13,476 nucleotides of DNA from Candidatus Neomicrothrix sp. UBA4742. Lineage in GTDB: Bacteria > Actinomycetota > Acidimicrobiia > Acidimicrobiales > Acidimicrobilacustridaceae. The position numbers and the translations under genes were made by a program. Location: assembly GCA_002403895.1 (NCBI GenBank), contig DHIQ01000195.1, positions 2,754 through 16,229 on the forward strand, written 5' to 3'. The notes beneath the pieces were generated by a model. That model searched no databases. It was not told the origin of the DNA and saw only the letters and a list, made by a program, of their open reading frames with translations. How positions within the stretch are numbered: the stretch's first letter is position 1; every line of letters starts with the position of its first letter. Positions 6,125 through 12,130 of the stretch are shown here, one piece after another.

Positions 6125-6349
6125 TCAGCGGCGACGGGGCAGGGCGGTGAGCTCGTTGGCGTCGCGGAGCTGACGGATGTGGTCACGGGCGTCGTCCTCG
6201 GAGCGGATGGCCCGGGCGATCCGGTGCAGTGCCCACACACGATCATCGTGAGTCCGGAGCTCGGCGAGCTCGGCGAGACCGGCCAGTTCGGTGGTGGGGG
6301 CGAGGCGGACATCGCCCACGACGACGGGGCTTTCGAGCAGCTGCTTCAT
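6125..6349 (-). CDS. Small helical protein of unknown function (74 residues)
   Basis: ATG 6349 is preceded by AAGGA nine bases upstream; a TTG 27 bases further up would add nine residues without a better site. The protein begins MKQLLESPVVVGDVRLAPTT and continues with leucine-rich, highly charged helix-like sequence (ELAGLAELAELRTHDDRVWA, then LHRIARAIRSEDDARDHIRQ), ending TALPRRR. It has no membrane helix, cysteines or signal peptide. The periodic Leu/Ala pattern suggests a helical bundle or coiled coil. It precedes the frameshifted unknown gene at 5540-6011 on the same strand. Family unknown. The 113-bp gap 6350-6462 upstream shows nothing definable. Confidence 0.5.
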   Translation of the reverse strand: MKQLLESPVVVGDVRLAPTTELAGLAELAELRTHDDRVWALHRIARAIRSEDDARDHIRQLRDANELTALPRRR

Positions 6350-6462
6350 GGCAAGCCGTCCTTGCTCTCCGCCCAAGGGGAACCAGGGATCCCGACGGTA
6401 CGCCTCCCACCACCACAGAACGGGGATGGTCGATCACGCAATGCGAGATCCGTGCGCCAGGG

Positions 6463-7539
6463 TCAGGGGGTGGTGTTGCGCCAGAGCTCGAGGGGGGTGC
6501 GGTCCCGAGGCCCGGTGAAGGGCACGGCGACGGCCGCGCCCCCCTGAGCGGCCGACGCGTAGGCGGCGCAGACCAGATCGAGGATCGTCCGGCCAAAGGC
6601 CACGCTCATGGCCGGCGTGCGGCCGGCGGCGAAGTCGGAGAGGAACGCTTCGATCTGACCCCGGTAGCCGAACTGGTCGATCTGGGGGACGTCCACGGTC
6701 GAGGGCACGGCCGGGAGCGCCACCGGTTCGCCGTTGTGTTCGAGCAAGAGGGCGGGGAGCAACTCGGCCCGCACCGCCCCGCTGTCGCTCGCCGCCTGCA
6801 GATCCCACTGCGGGTCGGCACTGCGCCAGCTGGCCACGACTCGCGCCACGAGTCCGCTGTCGAAGGTGAGGTCGACCTCGGCGTAGTCATCGACGTCGAT
6901 GTCGTCGGCCCCCTCCAGGCGGGCCTGGACGGACGTGACCCGCGGGGGGCTCGATGGCGACCCGTCCCCCTCCCCGGTCTCGTTGGCACCGGCCTCGGCC
7001 AACAGGAGGGCGATGGCCAACGGGTGCACGCCCAGGTCGAACAGCACGCCCCCACCCCACCGGGCGCGGAGGAAGTCGCCCCACGTGGGACGGGTCGACA
7101 ACGATCGCACCTCGAGATGGTGGAGCGCACCCAGACCGGCGGTCAGCTCGACGGCCCGCACCACGATGGGGGCGAAGGCCAGGTTCTCGGCGTAGCCCAC
7201 CCGCTCCCCGGCCGATCCCGCCGCCACCACCAGGGCATCGGCCTCGGCGAGTGTCGTGCACAACGGCTTCTCCACGATGACCGCGGCCCCCCGCTCCAAG
7301 GCGTGGAGGACGTCGTGGGCATGGCGGGCCGGTGGGGTGGCGACGACGACGACATCGGCCCCGGCCGGCAACTCGTCGTAGGTGCAGGTCCGGGCGCCCA
7401 TCTGCTCGGCCCGCTCGGTGGCGTGGGCTCGGTCACGCGAGGCGACAGCGACCACCTCGACCCCGGGCACGGCGCGAGCAGCCAGCCCGTGAGCCACCGT
7501 GATCCGTCCCGACCCGGCGAACGACAGGGTGGTGGCCAC
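6463..7539 (-). CDS. Gfo/Idh/MocA family oxidoreductase
   Basis: A 358-residue NAD(P)-dependent sugar/inositol-type dehydrogenase. The Rossmann loop is GSGRITVAHG (9-18), followed by VEVVAVASRDR (27-37). The hallmark EKP occurs in VIVEKPLCTTLAEADAL (88-104; K91 is the catalytic Lys). The second family motif is GGGVLFDLGVHPLAI (162-176), with D168 and H172 as proton-relay residues. ADVVVVATPPARHAHDVLHAL (61-81) is also diagnostic. The C-terminal GFO_IDH_MocA_C-type domain fills the rest; length is normal. The start GTG 7539 lies 17 bp after the stop of the LLM oxidoreductase gene, so the two are almost surely cotranscribed. The open frame above GTG 7539 runs into the LLM gene and has no family similarity. 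The substrate cannot be told. Confidence 0.88.
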   Translation of the reverse strand: MATTLSFAGSGRITVAHGLAARAVPGVEVVAVASRDRAHATERAEQMGARTCTYDELPAGADVVVVATPPARHAHDVLHALERGAAVIVEKPLCTTLAEADALVVAAGSAGERVGYAENLAFAPIVVRAVELTAGLGALHHLEVRSLSTRPTWGDFLRARWGGGVLFDLGVHPLAIALLLAEAGANETGEGDGSPSSPPRVTSVQARLEGADDIDVDDYAEVDLTFDSGLVARVVASWRSADPQWDLQAASDSGAVRAELLPALLLEHNGEPVALPAVPSTVDVPQIDQFGYRGQIEAFLSDFAAGRTPAMSVAFGRTILDLVCAAYASAAQGGAAVAVPFTGPRDRTPLELWRNTTP

Positions 7540-7556
7540 GGAGTTGCCCGCCGTGC

Positions 7557-8495
7557 TCAGTTCCCGGCCAGCCGGGCGATCACCGGTGCCAGGGCGTCGA
7601 TGGCATCGTGCTGGACGACGAAGTAGGAGAACCCCCAGCGATCCCGACGGGCTTCGAGGTCGGCGCACATCTCGTCGACCGTGCCCATGAGGGCATGGGG
7701 CACGTCCAGCACCTGTTCGGGGGTGATCCCGAACAGCCCGGACATCATCTCGGCCGTCCCGGCCCGATCGTCGGAGGGGAGGCAGGCGAACATGAGGCAG
7801 TTCAGCTCGATGTCGTCGAAGCGGTCACCGGCGGCGTCGCGGACCCAGCCCACCTTCCGGTCGGTGGCCTCGGCGGTGGCGTCCGCGGCTGCGTCGGGGC
7901 CCACCGCGCCGGCTTTGAGGTTGGGATTGATGCCCACGATTGCGGCCTCACGGGCGGCGATGCTCAGGACCCGCTTCCCGCCGCCGCCGATGATGAACGG
8001 CGGGTGGGGCTTGGTCAGTGGCTTGGGCAAGCCGTCCATGCCGGTGATGGTGTAGTGATCGCCCTGGTAGTCGAAGTCGCCGTCGGCGAAGAGCCCCTTC
8101 ATCACGGCGATGCCCTCCAACATGCGGTCGACCCGCACCCCGGGGACGTCGTAGGGGATGCCGGACTGCTCGTAGTCGGTGGCCATCCAGCCGGCACCGA
8201 TGCCCAGCTCGAGTCGGCCCCCCGAGAGGATGTCGATGGTGGCCATCTCCTTGGCCAGCACGACCGGATGCTTGTAGTCGTTGTCGAACACCAACGCCCC
8301 GACGCGCAGCTCCGTGGTGGCGTCGGCCGCGGCCATCAGCGCAGGGACGGGAGCGAGCTGGTCGCCGAAGTGATCGGGCATGAACAGCGACGAGTAGCCG
8401 AGATCCTCGGCCTTGCGAGCGATGGCCGCCCACTCCTCGCCACTCGCCGCGTTGGACACCTGGACACCGAATCGGAAGCGACGGCGATGAGCCAT
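7557..8495 (-). CDS. LLM-class F420-dependent oxidoreductase
   Basis: A 312-residue luciferase-like TIM-barrel flavin/F420 enzyme. FRFGVQVSNAASGEEWAAIA (7-26), KAEDLGYSSLFMPDHFGDQL (28-47), RVGALVFDNDYKHPVVLAKE (64-83) and TIDILSGGRLELGIGAGWMA (86-105) are the standard LLM strands and helices. The Asp-His in MPDH and the GIGAGW loop are usual in F420-linked members, and the ending DALAPVIARLAG matches what I know of the group called MSMEG_2516/TIGR03621. The reaction is a hydride transfer between F420 and an unknown substrate. ATG 8495 is the start by similarity; no clear Shine-Dalgarno is present, but a -10-like TAGCGT lies six bases upstream. It is the first gene of a two-gene unit with the Gfo/Idh/MocA enzyme, suggesting paired redox steps in one pathway. 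Confidence 0.88.
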   Translation of the reverse strand: MAHRRRFRFGVQVSNAASGEEWAAIARKAEDLGYSSLFMPDHFGDQLAPVPALMAAADATTELRVGALVFDNDYKHPVVLAKEMATIDILSGGRLELGIGAGWMATDYEQSGIPYDVPGVRVDRMLEGIAVMKGLFADGDFDYQGDHYTITGMDGLPKPLTKPHPPFIIGGGGKRVLSIAAREAAIVGINPNLKAGAVGPDAAADATAEATDRKVGWVRDAAGDRFDDIELNCLMFACLPSDDRAGTAEMMSGLFGITPEQVLDVPHALMGTVDEMCADLEARRDRWGFSYFVVQHDAIDALAPVIARLAGN

Positions 8496-8501
8496 GGCGG
8501 C

Positions 8502-8507
8502 ACGCTA
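8502..8507 (-). promoter_or_regulatory. Possible -10 element, leaderless start of the LLM gene
   Basis: On the minus strand TAGCGT (TANNNT) ends six bases before ATG 8495, with GCCGCC between and no ribosome site. A TTGAAC lies 14 bases further upstream as a weak, rather close -35 candidate. The spacing is identical to that proposed for the ribokinase gene. Confidence 0.35.
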
Positions 8508-8664
8508 TCGGCCGCCAAGTTGTTCAACTCGCCGCCGACCGTCGATCGGCCACGCCCGAAATCCACCACGACCACCAAACCGTCCAACACCACGGTAACG
8601 ACCGTAACCGGCCCCGGCCGCCCCGGCGGCTAGGGCGCATGTCGTGACCACGGCCGGTCGCGGC

Positions 8665-8670
8665 TAGAAA
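8665..8670 (+). promoter_or_regulatory. Possible -10-like hexamer before the zinc-ribbon gene
   Basis: TAGAAA ends six bases before ATG 8677, the same geometry as at 3188 and 8502, but the final T of TANNNT is missing and AGAAAG could instead act as a weak ribosome site. The 180-bp divergent gap 8496-8676 also holds a GTAAC direct repeat (8595 and 8604) and is shared with the LLM gene on the other strand. Confidence 0.22.
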
Positions 8671-8676
8671 GCACGC

Positions 8677-9390
8677 ATGCCTTCGCTCGATCAGCTCCTG
8701 GTGCTTCAGGAGCACGACACCTCGCTCGAGCAGCTGGAGCATCGGCGGGTCACACTCCCCGAGCGCGACCAACTGACCGCTCTGGTGAGCGAGCTGGCAT
8801 CGGTTGACGCCCGCCTGGCCGAGGTGGGGACCCAGCGCGAAGAGGTTGCCCGCACCCAGAAGCGGCTCGAGGACGAGGTGGCCACCGTCGAGGCCAAGGC
8901 CAGCGACGTCAACGCCAAGCTCTATGGCCGAGGGGTCACCTCCCCCCGCGAACTCCAGGCCCTTCAAGACGATGAACACGCGCTGAAACGGCACCAGACC
9001 ACGCTGGAGGACAAGGTGCTCGAACAGATGGAGCTTGCCGTCCCCCTCGACGTCGAACTGGCCGAGTTGGCCGCACGGCGCGATGCGCTCGCCGAGCAGG
9101 TGACCACCACCGAAGGCCGGATCACGGTGGCTGAAGCCGAGATCGATGTGCGCCTCGACGAGGTTCGAACCGAACGCGACGCTCTGGCGGGGACCCTCGA
9201 CCCTGGTTTGGCCGAGCAGTACGAGCAGCTGCGCCACGATCTCGGCGGCATTGCCGTCGCTCCGCTGGTGGGAAGCAACTGCGGTGGCTGTCACCTCACG
9301 CTCTCCGCGGTCGAGTTGGACCGGGTCCGCCATCAGCCCGAAGGGACGCTGGTCTTTTGCGGGGAGTGCGGCCGCCTGTTGGTGCGCTGA
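8677..9390 (+). CDS. Coiled-coil protein with C4-type zinc ribbon (CT398/Rv2229c-like)
   Basis: A 237-residue cytoplasmic protein. Residues 1-185 are an almost continuous heptad-rich antiparallel coiled coil, broken by the conserved hinge KLYGRGVTSPRELQALQDDE (81-100). Residues 200-237 hold the zinc ribbon: C202GGC205 and C228GEC231GR, with all four cysteines present. This is the zf-RING_7/CT398 architecture, whose members are thought to bind nucleic acid or partner proteins; biochemical function is not settled. Length is typical (about 240). In mycobacteria the orthologue Rv2229c sits beside Rv2228c, an RNase H plus histidine-phosphatase fusion; here a histidine phosphatase gene lies two genes downstream. 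It probably heads the plus-strand unit 8677-10474, with six bases to the next gene. Confidence 0.88.
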   Translation: MPSLDQLLVLQEHDTSLEQLEHRRVTLPERDQLTALVSELASVDARLAEVGTQREEVARTQKRLEDEVATVEAKASDVNAKLYGRGVTSPRELQALQDDEHALKRHQTTLEDKVLEQMELAVPLDVELAELAARRDALAEQVTTTEGRITVAEAEIDVRLDEVRTERDALAGTLDPGLAEQYEQLRHDLGGIAVAPLVGSNCGGCHLTLSAVELDRVRHQPEGTLVFCGECGRLLVR

Positions 9391-9396
9391 GCGCTC

Positions 9397-9882
9397 ATGG
9401 TGTTCTGGTATCTCGGCATCAGCCTGGCGTTCGTCTGGAACGTCTTTCGCAGTCCCGCGCTCGACTATCGGCTGGTGATGCTGGGCTCGGTGCTCCCCTT
9501 GGTCGAGGTCGTCCACGGTGGCCCCTGGCTGCTGCATGCACTGGTGTTCGTGGTGGCCCTGTTGGGACTGATCATGGTGACCACCCAGAGGCGGCGCCTG
9601 CTGCGCCGCCGTCTCATCAGCCTGCCCATCGGCTTGATGATGGGCCTCGTGCTCAATGGGTCCTGGGCGACCAAGTCCGTCTTCGGGTGGCCGTTCTTCG
9701 GCTGGGACTTCCCCGGTGGGGGCTTGCCCGAGTTGCAATGGGCCCTCGGTGTGCGGATCGTGCTCGACCTGATGGGGCTGGCCGCCCTGGCCTGGTGTTG
9801 GCGGGCCTTCGGGTTCGCCGATCGTGCCAATCGGGAGCTCTTCATCCGCACCGGGCACCTCAATCGGGCGCTGGTGGCATGA
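9397..9882 (+). CDS. Four-helix membrane protein, possibly DUF457/YdjM-like
   Basis: A 161-residue protein with hydrophobic segments at about 2-17, 44-61, 73-89 and 118-137 and a basic loop QRRRLLRRR (64-72), which should face the cytosol. LDYRLVMLGSVLPLVEVVHG (22-41), then a His in LLHAL, and WPFFGWDFPGGGLPEL (98-113) recall the metal-dependent-hydrolase-like DUF457/YdjM group, with its order of lG..lPd, HxxxH and WPlfG. The usual Asp of PD and the paired His motif are not obvious, so activity is doubtful. ATG 9397 is six bases after the zinc-ribbon stop, and its own stop overlaps the ribosome site of the phosphatase gene, so translation is likely coupled. Confidence 0.75.
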   Translation: MVFWYLGISLAFVWNVFRSPALDYRLVMLGSVLPLVEVVHGGPWLLHALVFVVALLGLIMVTTQRRRLLRRRLISLPIGLMMGLVLNGSWATKSVFGWPFFGWDFPGGGLPELQWALGVRIVLDLMGLAALAWCWRAFGFADRANRELFIRTGHLNRALVA

Positions 9883-9892
9883 GGAGCATCGG

Positions 9893-10474
9893 GTGCTGAT
9901 CGTGGTCCGCCACGGGCGGACCGAAGCCAACGCCACGGGCCGGCTGTTGGGCCGCCTCGACCTGCCGCTCGACGAGCTGGGAACCGCACAAGCGCAGGCC
10001 CTGGCCGATGCCCTCGGCCCCGTCGATCGCGTGGTAGCCAGCCCCCTGCTGCGCACTCGTCAGACGGCGGCCATGTTCGGCCGCGACGTCGAGACCGACG
10101 ATCGTTTGATGGAACTGGACTACGGCGACTACGACGGCTTGGCGTTGGCTGACGTTCCCTCCGAGCTGTGGGAGCGCTGGCGCACCGATTTCGATTTCGC
10201 CCCTCCCGGTGGGGAGTCCCTGGTCGCGCTACGGGCCCGTGTGGGCGCGGCACTGGACGACCTGGCCGGCGCCGCACGGGTCGAGACCATCGTGGTGGTC
10301 GCCCATGTCTCGCCCATCAAGGCGGCGGTGGCCTGGGCTCTCGGCGTCGGCGACGAGGTCACCTGGAGGATGTTCGTGCGCCCGGCGTCGATCACCCGGA
10401 TCGCCATCACGGACCGAGGACCGGTGCTGCACAGCTTCAACGAGGTCGCCCATCTGGAGGGCCTCACCGCCTGA
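9893..10474 (+). CDS. Histidine phosphatase (phosphoglycerate mutase-like) family protein
   Basis: A 193-residue cytoplasmic phosphatase or mutase. The phosphohistidine motif is VVRHGRTEANATGRLLG (4-20), with R6-H7-G8. SPLLRTRQTA (50-59) supplies the second Arg (R54), ELDYGDYDG (74-82) the acid E74, and VVAHVSPIKA (135-144) the second His H138, so the catalytic set is complete. It resembles CobC/GpmB-type enzymes and the C-terminal domain of mycobacterial Rv2228c. The start GTG 9893 is chosen because GAGGAG (9881-9886) lies six bases upstream and the catalytic RHG follows as usual at residues 6-8. The upstream membrane gene stops inside this ribosome site. The substrate is unknown; candidates include phosphoglycerate, alpha-ribazole phosphate or nucleotides. 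Confidence 0.9.
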   Translation: MLIVVRHGRTEANATGRLLGRLDLPLDELGTAQAQALADALGPVDRVVASPLLRTRQTAAMFGRDVETDDRLMELDYGDYDGLALADVPSELWERWRTDFDFAPPGGESLVALRARVGAALDDLAGAARVETIVVVAHVSPIKAAVAWALGVGDEVTWRMFVRPASITRIAITDRGPVLHSFNEVAHLEGLTA

Positions 10475-10485
10475 GTGGGCGTGTG

Positions 10486-10563
10486 CGCCGCGGGGTCCCG
10501 ACCGTCCCGACGGAGCGAGGAAGTTCCGTGGGAGTAGGGAGATCGGGACCACCGCGGCGTTTT
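10486..10563 (+). ncRNA. Strong structured RNA element or unusual terminator, T4 tail
   Basis: Arm 10486-10501 (CGCCGCGGGGTCCCGA) pairs base for base with 10543-10550 and 10552-10559, giving 16 GC-rich pairs with one bulged A at 10551. TTTT follows at once (10560-10563). The 41-base apical part can form further hairpins: CCGT/ACGG around CCCG (10502-10513), or ACGGA (10510-10514) with TCCGT (10525-10529). It begins 11 bases after the stop of the phosphatase gene. A terminator is the simplest reading, but the large structured loop is unusual for one, so a small RNA or regulatory element is possible. It matches no RNA family I can name. Confidence 0.45.
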
Positions 10564-10616
10564 GGGTCAGCTGGACGCCAGTCAAACTTTCCCCCAACAC
10601 ACGCACTCCCGACAAC

Positions 10617-10630
10617 GGCGCTTCGGCGCC
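10617..10630 (+). repeat. UUCG-tetraloop hairpin
   Basis: GGCGC-TTCG-GCGCC is a perfect five-pair stem closed by the very stable C(UUCG)G tetraloop on the plus strand. It stands about 55 bases after the larger structured element, in a stretch with no gene. There is no T-run after it. It may be a second part of one structured RNA or a stabilising 3' hairpin. Confidence 0.45.
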
Positions 10631-10716
10631 TCCACGTGAGCGCAATGAGTCGTTCGACCTACGAGATCGGTTCTCCCGACCCAGTCCGTCCGGTCCGTCG
10701 GCTCCGGCCCCTGACC

Positions 10717-10840
10717 TCAGTCGAAGCCGGCCCGCACATCGATGATGCAGGCCGGGTCGATGGAGTAGGGCAGGGAGAACCCGACCCGGTCGGCGACCGC
10801 TCCGAACCTGGCGGTCGGTGTCTCGAACTCAGTCGGCGGT
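10717..10840 (-). pseudogene. Coding-like C-terminal remnant, unknown family
   Basis: Below the stop of the membrane gene at 10829, a different minus frame reads EFETPTARFGAVADRVGFSL, then PYSIDPACIIDVRAGFD to TGA 10717-10719, with nearly all codons ending in G or C. It has no start of its own; in this frame the sequence above about 10840 overlaps the membrane gene with Arg/Pro-rich nonsense. It is best seen as the surviving 3' end of a gene whose front was lost at the junction with the membrane gene. Together with the two hairpin features it accounts for the gene-free stretch 10475-10828. Confidence 0.4.
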
Positions 10841-11719
10841 CGAGGGCTGCGCCCACCGCGACCCGAGCTTGACCGCCTTGGCACCCGAGGTGGCGGCCGC
10901 CTGGAGCGCCACGCCAATCGAGAAGATGATGATGGCCGGTATGCGCAGCGCCGAGACGCCGATAAGCAGGAGCCCCAGCCGATTGAGGAGGAATCCGGGA
11001 CCGGTGAGCACCGCGCTCATGGCACCGCTGGCCGCCGCTCCGGTGAGTTTCTCCTTGAGCGGCGGCTGGTAGCGATTGCCGATCAGCTGGGCCGGAACCG
11101 ACACGAAACTGACGCTCATGACGACAAGGACCGCGCCGAGCGCCAGCGTGAACCATCCCACGCCGGCCCGGGCAACGAACACGGTGGCCACGGCGTGGGA
11201 AAGGCCCACCGCCGTCCCCCAACCCACGATCAGGCGGAGGTGGGGCCGGACCACGGCGATGGCGGGACGGATCAGCGGCGGTCGGGGACCGCTCACCGCG
11301 AAGGCGAAGACCGCGTTGCACCAGTAGGCGGCGACGGTGATGAGGACGACCACGGCGGCCACGCCCAGGGCGAGGGGGCCCCGGACGAGGTAGAAGTCCC
11401 GGCCCCGCAGGTAGTGGGCCTTCAGATCCCAGAACGTGAACCAGATCCACAACGCCGGCAAGATCTCGATCAGCGTCAACCGCCAATTGAGTACCAGGAG
11501 CTTCAGCCCGTCGAAGAGCAGGGCGAAGCCTCCGGCCACGTAGCCGAGGGGTGCCAGGAACCGCCGGGACTCACCCAACTGGTGGACGGCCTCTTCGATC
11601 TCGCCATGATCGGCGTCGCGCACGGCGGCGGCCAAGGAGACGATGGTTCGCCACAGCCCGGCTCGGCGCGTGGTCGTTCTCGGCTCGTCGGCGGGAGCGC
11701 CGGCGGGGGGCGGGGGCAT
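10829..11719 (-). CDS. Multi-pass membrane protein of unknown function
   Basis: A 296-residue protein. The first 20 residues are Pro/Ala/Arg-rich (MPPPPAGAPADEPRTTTRRA), followed by an amphipathic region with DADHGEIEEAVHQLGESRRF (35-54). Hydrophobic segments lie at about 59-77, 80-97, 113-142, 163-183, 187-209 and 245-280, giving roughly six or seven helices. PVPAQLIGNRYQPPLKEKL-like loop 207-225 carries conserved-looking polar residues. ATG 11719 has GAGGA six bases upstream, and this site overlaps the stop of the chimeric GNAT frame at 11729, so the genes were likely cotranscribed. I do not recognise the family; it may be a lineage-specific integral membrane protein. No transporter or enzyme motif is evident. 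Confidence 0.8.
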   Translation of the reverse strand: MPPPPAGAPADEPRTTTRRAGLWRTIVSLAAAVRDADHGEIEEAVHQLGESRRFLAPLGYVAGGFALLFDGLKLLVLNWRLTLIEILPALWIWFTFWDLKAHYLRGRDFYLVRGPLALGVAAVVVLITVAAYWCNAVFAFAVSGPRPPLIRPAIAVVRPHLRLIVGWGTAVGLSHAVATVFVARAGVGWFTLALGAVLVVMSVSFVSVPAQLIGNRYQPPLKEKLTGAAASGAMSAVLTGPGFLLNRLGLLLIGVSALRIPAIIIFSIGVALQAAATSGAKAVKLGSRWAQPSTAD

Positions 11720-11728
11720 GGTCGATCC

Positions 11729-12121
11729 TCAGGGCAGGGGCTTGCGGAACCACAACGCGGCGTCACCGACGGGATAGCCGTCGACCCGGGCCACGAGTTC
11801 GTACCCATGCCGAGGCCAGCGATCGCTGGCATTGACAGCATGGGTGAAAAGCACGATCTGGTGACAGCCCCGACGCTGCGCCTCAGCCTCAGCTTCAGCG
11901 ATGAGCGCAGAGGCTAGGCCCTGGCCCCGCAGATCCTCGCGCACCCAGTTGTGCTGTAGCTCGCAGCAGCCACCCCACGTCCACCCGGCGAGACCAGCCG
12001 CGGCCGCCGGAGGCGGGACGTACTGCTGTGGGGGCGGCGCCGGCGCGTACTGGGGGGCGGCGCCTCTTGGGACGCCTGATAGGCGGCGGAGGCCTGCTGG
12101 TTGTAGTCGTCTTGCTGCCAC
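11729..12121 (-). pseudogene. Chimeric remnant: Pro/Gln-rich tail joined to the C-terminal half of a GNAT acetyltransferase
   Basis: The frame from GTG 12121 is open for 130 codons. Its 3' two-thirds is a GNAT C-terminal half: GLAGWTWGGCCELQHNWVRE, then DLRGQGLASALIAEAEAEAQ (the acetyl-CoA loop), RRGCHQIVLF, RHGYELVARV and ALWFRKPLP. The first 50-60 residues that such GNATs need are absent. In their place is QYAPAPPPQQYVPPPAAAAG, a Pro/Gln tail typical of a different protein. Just upstream a second frame reads WQQDDYNQQASAAYQASQEA and meets this tail at a run of six C (plus-strand G run 12052-12057), so the donor tail is itself frameshifted; a TAG (12121-12123) stands before it. The Arg-rich start MAARRLQPAGLRRLSG is then an artefact. 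The gene probably makes no active acetyltransferase. Confidence 0.6.
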
Positions 12122-12130
12122 TACGGGTGA

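Noticed and set aside
6229..7626. Open plus frame of about 465 codons opposite the Gfo/Idh/MocA gene
   Set aside because: Antisense of a clear dehydrogenase with all family motifs; the plus reading has Gly/Arg/His-rich composition and no domain.
8594..8609. GGTAACGACCGTAACC direct repeat in the LLM/zinc-ribbon gap
   Set aside because: Only a 5-bp unit repeated once and an imperfect palindrome; too weak to call an operator.
7608..8633. Open plus frame of about 340 codons opposite the LLM oxidoreductase
   Set aside because: Shadow of a well-supported gene; no ribosome site and no known motifs.
8524..10056. Open minus frame of about 510 codons opposite the zinc-ribbon and membrane genes
   Set aside because: Low-complexity His/Gln/Gly content, no family resemblance, and it mirrors well-supported plus-strand genes.
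10511..10535. Stretch GAGCGAGGAAGTTCC reminiscent of RNase P RNA (GAGGAAAGTCC)
   Set aside because: The match is partial, the ACAGAA partner motif is absent, and the element is far too short for rnpB.
10752..10790. CCGGGTCG/CGACCCGG inverted repeat
   Set aside because: It lies inside the coding-like remnant and has a long loop without a T-run; GC-rich coding DNA gives such pairs by chance.
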